From the NCBI GenBank assembly GCA_903813345.2, contig CAIIXF020000009.1:2666001-2730000 (forward strand): DNA of 64,000 nucleotides, given 5' to 3'. Origin of the DNA: Owenia fusiformis (Eukaryota > Annelida > Polychaeta > Sabellida > Oweniidae). The notes under the pieces are model-generated. The model made no database searches. It was not told the origin of the DNA and saw nothing but the letters and a program-made list of their open reading frames with translations. Every line of letters begins with the position of its first letter. Within the stretch, counting starts at the first letter, position 1. Shown here in pieces: positions 1 through 13,151 of the stretch. The position numbers and the translations under genes were made by a program.

Positions 1-927
1 TAGAGAGATTTAAAACAAGGTAAATACCGGTCGTACTTTGTTCAATATCAAATAGGATAAGATGTGGCATTAACAATGTTGACTTTGGTTGATAAGTTGA
101 TAATTTAGCGTCTGTCAACCAATTAGTTCATTTACTTTAATTTGTTACTTCACGAAGTAATAATCCGATTGACACTTTGTATAACCTTTTTGCCATACAT
201 TATTAAGTGATATATACCCTCATGTACCAAAGGAGTAAAATTGCTACAGAACCCAGCACGAAGAAGAAAACATCTAAGCACTCCGGGTTTCTAAAATACA
301 CGCATGGCCTAAGTTATGGATAATAAGTTTTAACGGACGTCTACAATATTAAATTATTTTACTTGATTTATACAAAAATAGTCAGAGAGCACTTAATATA
401 GTAATATGACCCATAACAAAACAATTTTATTCTTCGTAATAATTCAGTAATACGCTCACAACACGTCAAAAATTGAGTCATCCTGCCATAGAGAACATTC
501 TGGAATTTAAAATTACATAATATCGATAAGAAGTTATGTAACCCCATTTCGTGGGGCCCATCAATTACGAATGCCGTTGAGATTGTATTTTCGCTACGTT
601 ACTCCGTGTACTTACCCCTTTATGTGACAGATAATCTTGAGTAGTTGCAAAAATATCATTAAGGCTCATGTTTTCATTGTAACGGCTTCATTTTAGAGCA
701 ATAGTAGACGCGAGAAATCAGTCGTATCACGATATCATTAACTACCGAGTCCCTTAGTTTATGAATCGGTATGCCATCAAAGTAAATATTGAAAAGATAG
801 CTTACTCATGACCCAGAAATTCAACTAGTGCCTTGAAGCATTTGCATAATAAAAAATACTAAAACATAAAACAAAACAAAATATTTCTTTAATTCGTAAA
901 ATAATTATAAACAGCTAATGAACGGAG
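1..927. other. Intergenic, nothing recognised
   Basis: AT-rich sequence with no open frame of protein-like character, no tandem repeat and no inverted repeat that I could see. Confidence 0.5.
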
Positions 928-932
928 AATAC

Positions 933-1150
933 AAAATGGATATACTCGAGAATTCGTTTGAATTAGTTTATTCAGTTAAACGTTATGTCATCGTACTCGT
1001 AAAACAATATTTCAAATCTGTTATAATTAACAGATCATCGACCAGATGGCACGTTAATAACAACAGATTTGAATTATTATACCGAGAGTACGATGACATA
1101 ACGTATGACTGAACAAACTAATTCGAGCGAATTTTCAAGTGTATCGATTT
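933..1150. mobile_element. Hairpin MITE-like inverted repeat
   Basis: The left arm (about 933-1032) and right arm (about 1052-1150) are reverse complements over ~85-100 bp with roughly 80% identity by eye. Both carry the block CGTTATGTCATCGTACTC and the block TTCAAATCTGTT, around a ~20-nt loop. The short open frame here is a by-product of the hairpin. The structure fits a non-autonomous DNA transposon. No target-site duplication is clear and the family is unknown. Confidence 0.7.
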
Positions 1151-1157
1151 TGTGATT

Positions 1158-3772
1158 TTTAATTCATTAACTTTTGACACTTTTAGTGTGTTTTTAGCCT
1201 TCCTTATTATCGAATCACGCTCATTGACATTTATATATCATCGCCAATTATATAAATGTGAATGAAACCATGGCAAGAGTAATCTTTAAGATACATTCAT
1301 AGAATATCAAATTGTAAAATTAACCCTGACAACATACTTTGAAATATGCCTTTGAAGAATGTTAGTGTGTTCCTCAGAGTATACATCAAGAACACATTTG
1401 AATTAGGAGTAGTGAACCCAAATATTTTTTTATTGAATTGATATCTTACTCATTGCAATTGACTTCACAGTTCAATATAACTTACTATTCCAAATGTCGA
1501 AAAATAGAAATTATGCATACGCAAGCTTTTTACCCGACATGGAATGACAAGTCGGAATTGAGTATAAATTCGTTCACACGTCGATCTTTTTGACTGACTG
1601 TCATCTTTGACACTAGACATTCGATCAGTTGTACTTTCCTTTCAATGTCACGATACGTGGGCACAGGGCTATATCTTGAGTTGATACGCACACTCGGGGA
1701 TGCCTGATTGCGTGGCCGAAGGCCGCGTATCGCGGGGGTCCAGGGGTATGCTCCCCAGAGGATTTTTTTTCAAGTATGTTATTTGATGGAATCTACTGTA
1801 AGCGTTTTTATCAACTTTAAATGTTGACAATGGTAAAAATACAGATACGGTAGGAAGCATTAATAAATTTGCAAATAAATAAATGCATTTTAACACATTT
1901 TTTATTGTTTTCAAATTCATTTGGTACGCCTGTGCGTATTTTGCGTAATAGGCGCTACGCCCATGACGAATATACATGTACAATATAGAATACCTTATTT
2001 ACTGTACTTCAATAATTACGGCTAAGTTGTAATTTATTTTTAGTCAACGTTTGAGTATGGGCAGTATTCGGGTTCTAAACAAGTTTGAGAAGTTACGTTT
2101 ACCAATCGTTTTATATTTTGTATTGGGAACTTACTACTGACAGAAATAGGTAAAGGGTGACGAGTTGCAGGCCAAATATTACCAGATATGGTACATACGC
2201 ACCTGAGAGCAAAACCTGAAGATATACCAGGAAGGCCGTACTAAGCAAGGCAGGCAATTTGAATATGATACGTCAATTAGACTGTTCCGTAATAAGCATT
2301 ATGACATTAAAGCATTGCTGGGTTTCAACTAGAAATACATAAAAATTGTTCTTCATAAAAACTGTACTTAATTAATTATTTATTAATGATTTAATGTTGA
2401 ACACGGATTAGAGGGTGACCATCTATAAATCATGAACACTTAACTCAGATGAAAGAGCAGTGCAGCAAGAGAATGAGAAACTACTACAAAAATAAAGAAA
2501 ATATCAAATTTTATTAAGGATAACGTAAGATCGACTAGGTTGTTTTTTTAACATACGAAGACATGTAACCCCTTTTAATTGTTTTCCGTATTTGTTAATT
2601 AGCTGAATTGAGACAATAAACAATTTTTTTGTCAACAAGATTAAAACAGTCTAAAATGTTGGTCTATTTTTCTTGAGTGACATATGTCATTATTGAAAGT
2701 GTAGTTTGAAATAGACAAGGGAGAAAATGCTAAATATGTACTTTATCAGAATCAATTAATAGAGAGCATTCAACAAGAAATATGTGAGTTAAATACATTG
2801 ACATACACATATGACACTCAGGCACTCGGGTGTGGTGATTCCGTTATTGCTTGTTGGTCAATGAACTATACACAGCCCTCTTTCCACTTAATGCCATTTG
2901 CAATGATATCGGCTATTCATCCTCAATTCACACCACTCAGGTTTTCAAGCAAAAAAGTTGAAGTGTATGGTAACATGTTTATGGTTCCATGATAGTCACT
3001 GTGGTTTCCATCTGTTTTGGAATCAAATCCTTACGTGTTATCATCAAGACAGACACCTTTAAACGTAGAATGTGGTTGGTTATCTGCATTGATACCAAAC
3101 AAAAGTGCTGAATAATGATAAGCAACTCTCAGGTTCTCAGATGTACATTTTAAGATGTGGATTCATGTTGGTCCATTGATTATCTTTTGAAATAAAACCA
3201 AGATTACATTCCTCTAAAAGCAGATCAAAGATAAACATACTGGGATATGTTTATTAGATCATATTTTGATTCTGATTTATGCAGTGGTTATCGTGCTAGG
3301 CTTTAAATTATCAGGTAGTATATTATGATTACGATTAAGCTACTTAGTGATTTCCAAACATGTTTACAACGTTATTTGTTAGACCATATTTTTCTACGAT
3401 TGACCGATTCTACTCTGAGTTATTTTTGAATATTTTTTTTCTGTAAAACTCTTTAGCATTTCCACTTTTCGGCATCGTTCTTCTTTTCAGACTATCTTTA
3501 TGAGAGATGTCATCAATAAGAAATGATATTCTTTCATTATTAAGTGCAAGAAACAATATGACTCTGATTAGGTTAACCACGAATGAACGGATAAAGAAAG
3601 TGATATTGTATTTGATTCTCAAGTTGCCTCAATTTATCATTACACACAAGTAATGAGGAATGCTGCTGTAAATACGCTGATACAAACACATGCGAATAAT
3701 GTAAAAGACAATATGAAATCTAAGATAAAAACACAGGCATAACATAATGTAACGGTATAACCACATACATAT
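1158..3772. other. Intergenic with a GC-rich repeat-like patch
   Basis: AT-rich and without recognisable genes. At about 1690-1765 there is an abrupt GC-rich patch containing the palindrome-like CGTGGCCGAAGGCCGCG, followed by a G-rich stretch and a T-run. It looks like a piece of a dispersed repeat, and a 104-codon minus-strand frame across it is not protein-like. The rest holds nothing I can name. Confidence 0.4.
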
Positions 3773-3773
3773 A

Positions 3774-3965
3774 CAGTGAAACTTGTAAAGTGGAACACCT
3801 CTAGATATGGAATACCTCTGTTAGTGGAACTCTTTTCAGAGTCCCAAGACCAACTGACTGTAGTGTTAAATGAAACTCTGTATGTGGAACACCTCCCAAG
3901 TGGAACACTTTTTAGAGGAACAAATTGTGTTCCACTTAGGTGTTCCACTTAGTAAGGTTTTACTG
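3774..3965. mobile_element. Pogo/Tigger-like MITE
   Basis: The left end CAGTGAAAC(TT)..AAGTGGAACACCTC and the reverse complement of the right end, CAGTAAAACC..AAGTGGAACACC, are terminal inverted repeats. Dinucleotide TA lies immediately outside both ends (3772-3773 and 3966-3967), as expected for a Tc1/mariner/pogo TA target duplication. At ~192 bp it has no coding capacity. The motif GTGGAACACCTC recurs inside. Assignment to pogo/Tigger rests on the CAGTRAAACC end type. Confidence 0.7.
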
Positions 3966-3967
3966 TA

Positions 3968-4554
3968 TATTGGACAATGAAACATTGTCGAAATCCTTCA
4001 ACCTCTACCACGAATTCTGAAATCTTGCTTATGTAAGGTACATGACATAGGGCTTGGTGAAGCCAAATGCCAAACTGTGAATGACTAAAATCAATTAAAA
4101 TGTTCAACGTTCAGCTTTCTCTCAATAGTATTTTCTATTTCTGCAACTCAATTATTTGTAGCATAGCTTGGAAAGTAGAATCTTTACCGTGACTAATTAA
4201 ATAAGCCAGTGTACCAGGTACATGTAGATAGTGCTATCATATTGAATTAGCCAATTCGATTGCCATCTATTTGCAAAACTATTTTCAACTGAGTTATTCG
4301 ATATGACATGGTTATATAGGAAGCTACGTTGCCAAATATAAATATTATTTGAGTCAAAGAACCATAGCGTTTAAGATGAAAAAGCATTAAAAGACTAATA
4401 GATATGAATGAATACGAAGTCAGAAACAATCATTATGGACTTTAAGCTTGCATATTTAATCGAAACGCCAACCTTTACGTATGACCAATTGCCAATATAA
4501 ATGCATCGTTTTAATATTTTCCGTTCACGTTTAGGTTTTGAAAAACATTGTAAG
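3968..4554. other. Intergenic, nothing recognised
   Basis: AT-rich. Short open frames here lack protein character and splice context. Confidence 0.4.
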
Positions 4555-5776
4555 CTTAAAGAGACTCTATTGAGACTTCTCTGTGGCATTTTTTCTTTAT
4601 TCCTTTTTGTTTTGAATTTTTAACACCATAACATTAAATAACTATTCCACATGCAACTTTTCACCGCGTAGAATTTTAAAATATTAAGTTTGAAAATTCC
4701 ATTTTTATAATGGAGCTCAATGGGAAAACTACATAATTTGAATTATTATCAAACGTAGCGGCGCGATTTTGATAAAATTGACAGATATAATAAATATTGG
4801 TAAGACAAAATGTTTGATGAAAAATGAAGAAAATTCACAGTCCTGGTTACGCAAACTATAGAAAAATCTGAAATAATCATAAAATCCTGTAAAAATAGAT
4901 TGAAGGGGATGATATTCATTTTTAATGTGCCTTTCACTACTACAGGGTAACCATAATTTTGGTACTGATTTGATTTTTCAATGAAAATCATTTCTATAGT
5001 GTATAGTCAGTTTAAATAATACAATTGGTATATTTCTTTACTGAACAGTGCAATCATTTATTTATTTATCAACAGTAATGCAAACTACATATTATACACT
5101 TAGTAAAATATTAAAATAATTCTATTAAAATTAAAGCATTGCCAGAATGTGTTGACAGCTGGCAAAAAATTGAAGAATTTGAAGAAAAATAGCCACCCAA
5201 AGACACTAACACCTGCTAATTGCCACTTTGCAAGAGTTTATTCAAGCAAGAAAACTATTTGGAAAAACGTAATTTCGGGTTGAACATGGTACCCACCACT
5301 CTGGTTACCTTAGCAACCATCTCTCAAGAACCAATCAAAATTGAGGTCCCAAAGGACCTTATACACCCTCCATTGGGATCTCCCTATGAGAAAAAAATAA
5401 TTCATCTGATTTTTCAAAATGAGTATTCTGCTTTAATTATTACATTTACATGCACACTAGTATCTTGTTGACCTATATTCAGCACTGTATTGATGTATAG
5501 GCCACTTATTAGGGTCATAATTCAATCATGAAGTGTAGAGGCATATGATTCCAAACCAGGAAGTATTTTTGTGTCTGTCAAAATCCATTTGCATCCTACG
5601 CATCCCTACATCTTATCCAAATATGTGACTACATAATGAAATAAAATAGTATATTCTTTGGTTTTACAAAGTTGTATGATTTTTGATAAGTGTAAGAGTT
5701 GTTTTTTGAGCATTTTTCTATAGCCATTTTGTAGGGAAAAAATGATGAAAACATGTACAATCTTTTAATTTTAAGT

Positions 5777-5877
5777 ATGACCTGAATCGATTGCAAACTT
5801 CATATTTGCACATTTGATGAGATAAACCAGTAGTGCCATATTGTGAAATTATTAAGTTTGCAATCGATTCAGGTCAT
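5777..5877. repeat. Short inverted repeat, 25-bp arms
   Basis: TATGACCTGAATCGATTGCA plus CAACTT... on the left (5777-5801) is reverse-complemented at 5853-5877 almost without mismatch, around a ~50-nt loop. It may be a small MITE or the end pair of a deleted element. Confidence 0.7.
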
Positions 5878-6251
5878 AGTGTATTTTTGGTATTTGTGTG
5901 ATAATCAATAGAAACCAATGGCCTCTTTGGGGATCTGCTGATATCCTCATGATAAGTCAATGAAGCACAGCCCCATGTAAGGCAATACAACCTTACTAAA
6001 CTAAATGGCCCCTATCTCAGCCTATGTGTGCCCGAGCATTTTAATATTTTCCAAAGAGTTATATGACATTCTATTCTTCATGTTACACCTAACAATTATT
6101 CATTTTGACAATAGGGGTATTTGCCAATAATCGCACCTCTTCCTTTTAACATATAATGTATAAATGTATAACACATATGTGTACCAAGTTTCATTGTAAA
6201 AGTCCCATTTTCCTTTAAGTTATGGCATCAACTGCAAACCTTTTGAACCAC

Positions 6252-7350
6252 CTAAGTATATACCTTATTAGATGCAGTGAAGGAGTTAAATCATTGGGAT
6301 ATGAATAAATCGTGCAAAACATATTTTGTACATATTTCTCATCATTTAGGGTTACCCAGTAGTTTACAAGCTGACCTTTGCAAAATATATTTCACTTACT
6401 ATTCTCATTCGCTATCTCGCTATCTAGTTTCTTTCCAAATTGGCCTGGATTGCCTGGTTTATTGGTTTTAGCGAACCGTCCATTTCGTCGAACCATCATT
6501 TTGCTAAGGTTGTTTGTGATGAATATACAATATTCAGTTACATATAACTGTACAGCAACTTTATGCAAGGGAAGGTAATTGTGTGAGAGCACATAAAGTA
6601 CATGAAGTATTGACCCACTTGTCTCAGTGAATCTTATAAACAGTGCATAAAGTTTTTTCTATGCAATGATTGGCTCACAGTTACTTATAGTGTAAGTTAT
6701 TTTATTTCTATACAGTGTGGAATAGAGTGTATACACTTTTACAGTTTCAAGCATCTTTAAAGATATGCTATACAGATATGTAGGTCAGTATTACATAATC
6801 GTGAAATGAATAAGTCTGAATATATCATTGGTCAGAAAACACTAAAACCTGCTTGAAACTGTAAAAGTTTATACACTCTATTCAACACTGTATAGAAATA
6901 AAATAACTTACACTATAAGTAACTGTGAGCCAATCATTGCATAGAAAAAACTTTATGCACTGTTTATAAGATTCACTGAGACAAGTGGGTCAATACTTCG
7001 TGTACTTTATGTGCTCTCACACAATTACCTTCCCTTGCATAAAGTTGCTGTACAGTTATATGTAACTGAATATTGTATATTCATCACAAACAACCTTAGC
7101 AAAATGATGGTTCGACGAAATGGACGGTTCGCTAAAACCAATAAACCAGGCAATTCAGGCCAATTTGGAAAGAAACTAGATAGCGTGATAGCGAATGAGG
7201 ATAGTAAGTGAAATATATTTTGCAAAGGTCAGCTTGTAAACTACTGGGCAACCCTAAATGATGAGAAATATGTACAAAATATGTTTTGCAGGATTTATTC
7301 ATATCCCAATGATTTAACTCCTTCACTGCATCTAATAAGGTATATAGATA
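6252..7350. mobile_element. Inner near-perfect palindrome (~1.1 kb)
   Basis: Arms of ~500 bp (about 6252-6757 and 6848-7350) with only scattered mismatches surround a ~90-nt spacer. Apparent open frames on both strands (6277-6592 and 7011-7326) are mirror images of each other and are not evidence of genes. Higher arm identity than the outer arms suggests it is younger than, or corrected independently of, the 4.4-kb structure. Confidence 0.85.
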
Positions 7351-7659
7351 CTAATTACGGGACATTTAGGAAGTGACAAAGCAAGCATGTTTGAGATTTT
7401 AATGATTTTAAATAAATTACCACTTCATTATTTGCTTTTAGACATTCAATCAGTTTTATTTGTCCAACAAACCATATTCACAATTGTTCAATCCAACGAA
7501 GATTAGGGGATAAGCTATAGAGACCCCTCCATTTGTCCGTCCATCCATCCTTCAACTAGACAACAGCAACACCAAAGTGTAGCAAATCCCATCGAACAGC
7601 CATGGCTAGCATTTTTTTACAAAGTATACAGCAAAAATGGCAGCCATTTTTCAAAATGG

Positions 7660-8025
7660 CCACCTTCTACCAAAAGTGTCATTAGACAGTGTGCCACGCT
7701 TATAGTATTCACGCATCAAATATGAACAAAATCTCTCTACTATTTTTCGAGTTATAGTAAAATACGTTAAAATGACGCCCATTTTTCAAAATGGCTGCCT
7801 TCTACCAAAATTGTCATTAGACAGTGTGCCATGCTTATAGTATTCACATACCAAATATGAACAAAATCGCTCCACTACTTTTCGTGTTATAGAAAATACG
7901 TTAAAATGGCCGCCTTCTACCAGAAGAGTCATTAGACAGTGTGCCATGCTTATAGTATTCATATACCAAATATGAACTAAATCGCTTGACTACTTTTCGA
8001 GTTACAGGAAAAATCGTAAAATATC
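7660..8025. repeat. Three-copy tandem repeat, ~135 bp
   Basis: The phrase CTTCTACCA..A followed by GTCATTAGACAGTGTGCCA recurs at about 7664, 7799 and 7914. The first interval is 135 bp. The second is 115 bp, because the segment around CCATTTTTCAAAATGG is missing from the third unit. It lies in the unpaired right half of the 4.4-kb inverted repeat. Confidence 0.85.
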
Positions 8026-8946
8026 GAGTAAAGGCTGCCATAGTTCAATTCTTTGAAGCAAATGATTCTAAAAGTACAACATATCTTTGAAAAAATATCA
8101 TTCTGTTAAGTGAAATTGTAAAAAATATTTTGCATTGTGTGAAATTGTATTAAAGCACATGATTCAATGAATAGTCGATGCTTTAATTCACGTATGTCTT
8201 CTAGTCTAGGCTTTGAATTCGGACTACCACCCTCGTTCATAGTCTAGAATCAGGACATATGTTAAATTTAATCATCTACAATGCATTGAGTCACTGGCTT
8301 AAATCCTATAATATAATATGCCTATCAATATAATATGTAATTATTTAAGTATCATCTCAATGCTTAAATTTTGACAGAATTATTTTAATATTTTACTAAC
8401 TGTATAATATGTAGTTTGCATTACTGTTGATAAATAAATAAATGATTGCACTGTTCAGTAAAGAAATATAGCAATTGTATTATTTAAACTGACTATACAC
8501 TATAGAAATGATTTTCATTGAAAAATCAAATCAGTACCAAAATTATGGTTACCCTGTAGTAGTGAAAGGCACATTAGAAATGAATATCACCCCCTTCAAT
8601 CTATTTTTACAGGTTTTTATGATTATTTCAGAGTTTTCTATAGTTTGCGTAACCAGGACGGTGAATTTTCTTCATTTTTCATCAAACATTTCGTCTTACC
8701 AATATTTATTATGTCTGTCAATTTTATCAAAATCGCGCCACTACGTTTGAAAATAATTCGAATTATGTAGTTTTTCCCATTGAGCTCCATTATAAAAATG
8801 GAATTTTCAAACTTAATATTTTAAAATTCTGCGTGGTGAAAAGTTGCATATTGAGTAGTTAGTTAATGTTATGATGTTAAAAATTCAAAACAAAAAGGAA
8901 TAAAGAAAAAATGCCACAGAGAAGTCTCAATAGAGTATCTTTAAAC

Positions 8947-11864
8947 TCCCTATTATCTTGAGCTAACCGTACACCGACGAGACATTGTCTAAGGTACAAT
9001 AAAATAAAATAAAAATACCAGAACATGTAACAGTTGAAATATAACTTTCAAATACATTTTGCTACATAAAGGAACTTGGATAATACTCATGATGACAAAA
9101 CTTGTAAAATGAAATAAGAATATAATCAACTCATTGCTGTTTTACAAAAACAGCCATTAAAATGTTAATTGCTCGATACAAAAATGGCGTCATAAATGTG
9201 GCGAATATCTTCTCGCGTATTTGGTTTAGCAAAATGTGGTAGGTTTTATTGGAGAATCGTGTTATTGGAGTATGTTGAAGGAAGCTTGTTGGAATACAAA
9301 CAATGTTTCATTTAAAGCAACATAGATTGTTGGATATATTGCGTTCATGATCTGATATTAAAAGAACCCCGGGGGTGTTTTTCAAAGTATTGATGTATCG
9401 AGAGGCGTATTCGTTGATAAACAACCGACGTTTATCAATGTTCCGTATTATTTATGTCTTAATAAGACTAAATCAGATGTATTTCAATTAACCAATTGTT
9501 TTGCAAAATTGTGTGTCGCATCCATTGACATGGACAGTTATATTCTGATTAACAATTGTTTGAAACATGTATGAGTATCTCGTTACTATTGCCGAGATTA
9601 CATGGCGTGTTTATTAAATTGTTCATACGGTTGTTCCCCTTATGTTTTCCCGTTAGTATTGTGTAATTTAAATATGCAAAATATCATATCGGAAATATAA
9701 GTTATGTGTGTTATATCTCCTTTGGGATATTGGGACGTGACGACTGATTGTACTCTCGGTGTTGGACTAGCGCCATAGGTCAGCATGGAAGGACACTAAA
9801 CGTCGTGAATTGTTATATATCCCAAGAACATGTACACGTTTTTATAGATTTTCTTACATAAAATATATTAACATATTCACAAAACATTTTGGCCAGGGGA
9901 GACGGCTATCTAGAGCTTGCGTAATGGTATACAAAAGAAAACGATTACGTAATCATGAGATAATGTTACGCAATGACAGCGTAAAATCATGATTATGCAA
10001 CCTTATATGATAATTAATCTTTGGGATAAGAGCCCCGTGGGGACTGAGTGCTGAAAGAGATAGTCGACTCTGAAGTCCAGGCCACCCGATACCCCCTATT
10101 AAGGGGGCGAAGGGGTGGGGGCTAAGCGTCCGACTTCCTCAAGATGCGAAGCTAAAGACTGTGTAAATCAAACTATTACAGAACAGGTGGTATAGCATTA
10201 AGATAAGTTATTGTCCCGGCCTAATTGGATATGTCAACAGATTTTTAATTGGGCTGGTAGGACAGACACCGTTCTCTGTGATATAAACCAGATTTAACAA
10301 ATTACTTGTTAAATCACAATGAAGGTAGAATAAACCAGGTACGCTTAAAATAATTTCTATGTTTTGTAAAAGTTGAATATCGATATCTCTAATAGAGCAG
10401 ATCGTTGTAATTCCTTCTTCAAAAGAGGAGACACGAAAATCTTTTCTTATAAGGTCAAACTATTTTCCATGATGCAGTTCGCGGAGGAACAAATTCATAT
10501 TTCCTTTTTCCCCATAGGTTTAACACGGGGATTTTCACACCTATTTTCAAACGATATATTCGTTCATATTCCCGTACGAGAGCACAAAAAAATTATCAGA
10601 AACGATTGATCTCTTATGAATCTTTATAAAATAGAATTTTTTCATTATATTCGTGCACACTTCACATGTTTTCTAAGCAGGGAGACATGGAATACCTCTA
10701 AAAAAATTTAGTCACATGGTATCTAATTGACCAATGAGAGAACGAGTATCTCGGCATGGAAATAATAATATAAAATAAGGAGTAAAGATTTAAACACTGC
10801 GTTCACACAATGAAAATCAATAGTCAAAATCAGGTTGCCACTGTAGACACTAAATGAAGAGAGTGTATGAATGTCAGATTAAAGGTTCCAACGTTGTGTT
10901 CGAATTCAAGACCGATGATAATAGCCGACTGTGTGGCGATTTTATGTCGCAATAAATGTGCCAAAGATATTCTGAAATACGACCTTTATCTTCCAGGTAT
11001 TACTGTATTTAGAATATAATTTTATCAAGAAAAAACTCTAAAATCTCGTGCTAAAAGTTTAGTACTGTATTACCGACTTTGTGCCGTCAAAAGATAAATA
11101 TAGATCATCTAGATCTTTGCAGTGTTGTTTTAAATTAGTAAAATTAATAACAACACTGGTTCTATATCTAACGCATTTTATATCTTTGCCCTAATCGTAT
11201 TTCACGCCGCTCGGGTATATTTTTTATTTAGTACCTCATTAACTCCGTGTTTTAGCGCAAATAGCCTATTATTTTTACTGTGATATGCTTGGAGTGTCTG
11301 TAGTTATTGTCATATGTCTAAAACTTTTTTTTATTAATTCTGTGATATTAATTTTGTGCAGATAAATATTCCATTAAATGAATCAAAAAGTTATTAACTG
11401 CTTTGACTTATTCATTTCGTTAGTCGAATTTTTCTGATTGAATTCAAATTGATGGAAATATGTTTTGTTAATGACTGGTAACTAGAGTCTTATTGTTCTG
11501 AGAATCAATTTCATTCCGATGACGTGAGTAATTTCATCAGTTACTATTATTCATTGCATCGTTGTCGCCCTTATTTGAACGGGGATACAATTGTTGTTTT
11601 TGCTAAACAAAATAAGTTCATGTCATTGATGTTAATCAACAATAGAACCCAATACTCTGGAGTTACATATTATTGTGCATGGTAAGTGAGTTAGTCACAT
11701 ATCATCTCCATATCCTAGCATTTCATAATGTCGATCAGCCATGGTAATTTTCAACCTATTTGATGTCCTTTAAATGCGACATACGACCTTGACAGGAGTT
11801 AGAAAGAGTATAATATACTAACGATCATAAACAAGTCGTCAACATTAGAATGACGTTCATTATA
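8947..11864. other. Intergenic with one G/C-rich patch
   Basis: No gene recognised. Around 10030-10140 a GC-rich patch with G and C runs interrupts AT-rich DNA and may be repeat-derived. Short frames near 9810 and 10373 look spurious. Confidence 0.4.
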
Positions 11865-12707
11865 CACTCCACTCCATAAGTTTGGCAACCCTAGCTCCCC
11901 CATTCAACTACGTGTTAAAGCCTCTCTACTTTTTAATTTGTATTTACTTAACCTGCGATGAAAATACTAAAACGTAATTTGACTTTATTTCAGATACCTC
12001 CAAATTTTCTCAATTTTTTCCTCAATAACAATAGGTCGAAAATTGATAACAAATTTGATCAATTTTTGAAAATCGACATTCCCATGTTAACCAATGGAAA
12101 ATGAAAGGATTGCCGCAAGTCATATGACAGAATATCCATCACTCTGAGTCCTTGCAAAAAATACAAGTTAGGAAGGCAATTGAATTTGCTTACTTTATTT
12201 AACAAAAAATTGATACCTTTCTTCAGGATCAGCAAAGTTATGCGTCTTTAAAAAACCTCTCCAATTGAAATGACACAGGAGGCGAAAAGTGATTTTCAAA
12301 AATGACTTTGAAGCTCTGTAACTTTAGTATTCGTCAAGTAAGCTAAACACTCAGTGCACAAAAAAGTTAGACAATTCAATTTTCTATATACAAATATTTT
12401 TTGCTGAATCTTTTACTTAATAGATATCCTGATTTCTGATGTGCCCCGAACCCACCTCTTCCCATTGATTTACATGGGAATGACGATTTTCAAAAATTCA
12501 TCAAATTTATCATCAATTTTCGACCTATTGTAATCGAGGGAAAAATTGGGAACATTTGAAGGTATTGGCTATAAAGTCAAGTTACGTTTCCATTAATATT
12601 ATAAGTTATTTCATCGCCGGTTAAGTAAATAAAACTTCAAACGTAAAGAGGCTTTAACACGTAGTTCAATGGGGGAGCTAAGCTTGTCAAACTTATGGAG
12701 GGGAGCG
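11865..12707. mobile_element. Long-TIR, TA-flanked DNA transposon (Tc1/mariner-type MITE)
   Basis: The left end CACTCCACTCCATAAGTTTG and the inverted right end CGCTCCCCTCCATAAGTTTG are bounded by TA on both sides. The inverted arms are ~240 bp long and share CGTGTTAAAGCCTCT and the block around TTTTTGAAAATCG. The centre has no transposase frame. End sequence and TA target suggest the Tc1/mariner superfamily. Related solo right halves lie at 12788, 38260, 62111 and 62952, so it is a dispersed family. Confidence 0.85.
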
Positions 12708-12787
12708 TACAGTGTTCATTAACAGTAAAAATAGCAATAAAGTAAAGAAAATAGGATTATATTCTTCAAATGACATATAAAATATTA

Positions 12788-12841
12788 CGATTTTCAAAAA
12801 TTCATTAAATCAAAGGTTGGCAAACTTATGGAGGGGAGTGT
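12788..12841 (+). mobile_element. Solo right-end fragment of the CACTCCCCTCC family
   Basis: It begins ACGATTTTCAAAAATTCAT and ends GGCAAACTTATGGAGGGGAGTG, followed by TA. This matches the right terminus of the element at 11865-12707 with the middle of the arm deleted. Confidence 0.75.
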
Positions 12842-13151
12842 ACTACCTCATCAATGAATCGATCAACCACGTCTCAAATCGATTTCTAAACACACGTGGA
12901 TAGCTTTTGTCAGGTTTACGTTCGTTGAACGATTTTTGTTTCATGGTTTTGAAAATAAAATAGCGTCTGAATCATGTTCATTGCTCATCTCTATCCAATT
13001 GAAACGCACGTCGTTTTTTGCTGGAGTTGCATTATTCATGATGATTACTGTAAAATCATACTCATCATGCCAAACATTGAACGGTTCGCTAAACACCCCT
13101 ACACACATAAGAACAATCGTTTAAATACAAATTGAATCGTTAGTCCACATG

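Larger units (their letters stand above)
4555..8946. repeat. 4.4-kb giant inverted repeat (outer arms)
   Basis: The outer left arm, about 4555-5143, is the reverse complement of about 8357-8946, ~590 bp each and highly similar; for example CTCTATTGAGACTTCTCTGTGGC on the left reads inverted on the right. The mirrored 80-codon frames at 4749-4991 (-) and 8508-8750 (+) come from these arms. The flanking internal segments 5144-6251 and 7351-8356 do not match each other. The simplest reading is a foldback or long-TIR transposon into which a second palindrome (6252-7350) was inserted. Confidence 0.85.

Noticed and set aside
1669-1983. 104-codon minus-strand frame with LGSIPLDPRDTRPSATQ
   Set aside because: Crosses a GC-rich repeat patch; the Pro/Asp-rich run follows from the base pattern, not from a protein.
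6277-7326. Mirrored open frames of 64-66 codons on both strands
   Set aside because: They are the two arms of a palindrome read twice; no protein character and no start or splice context.
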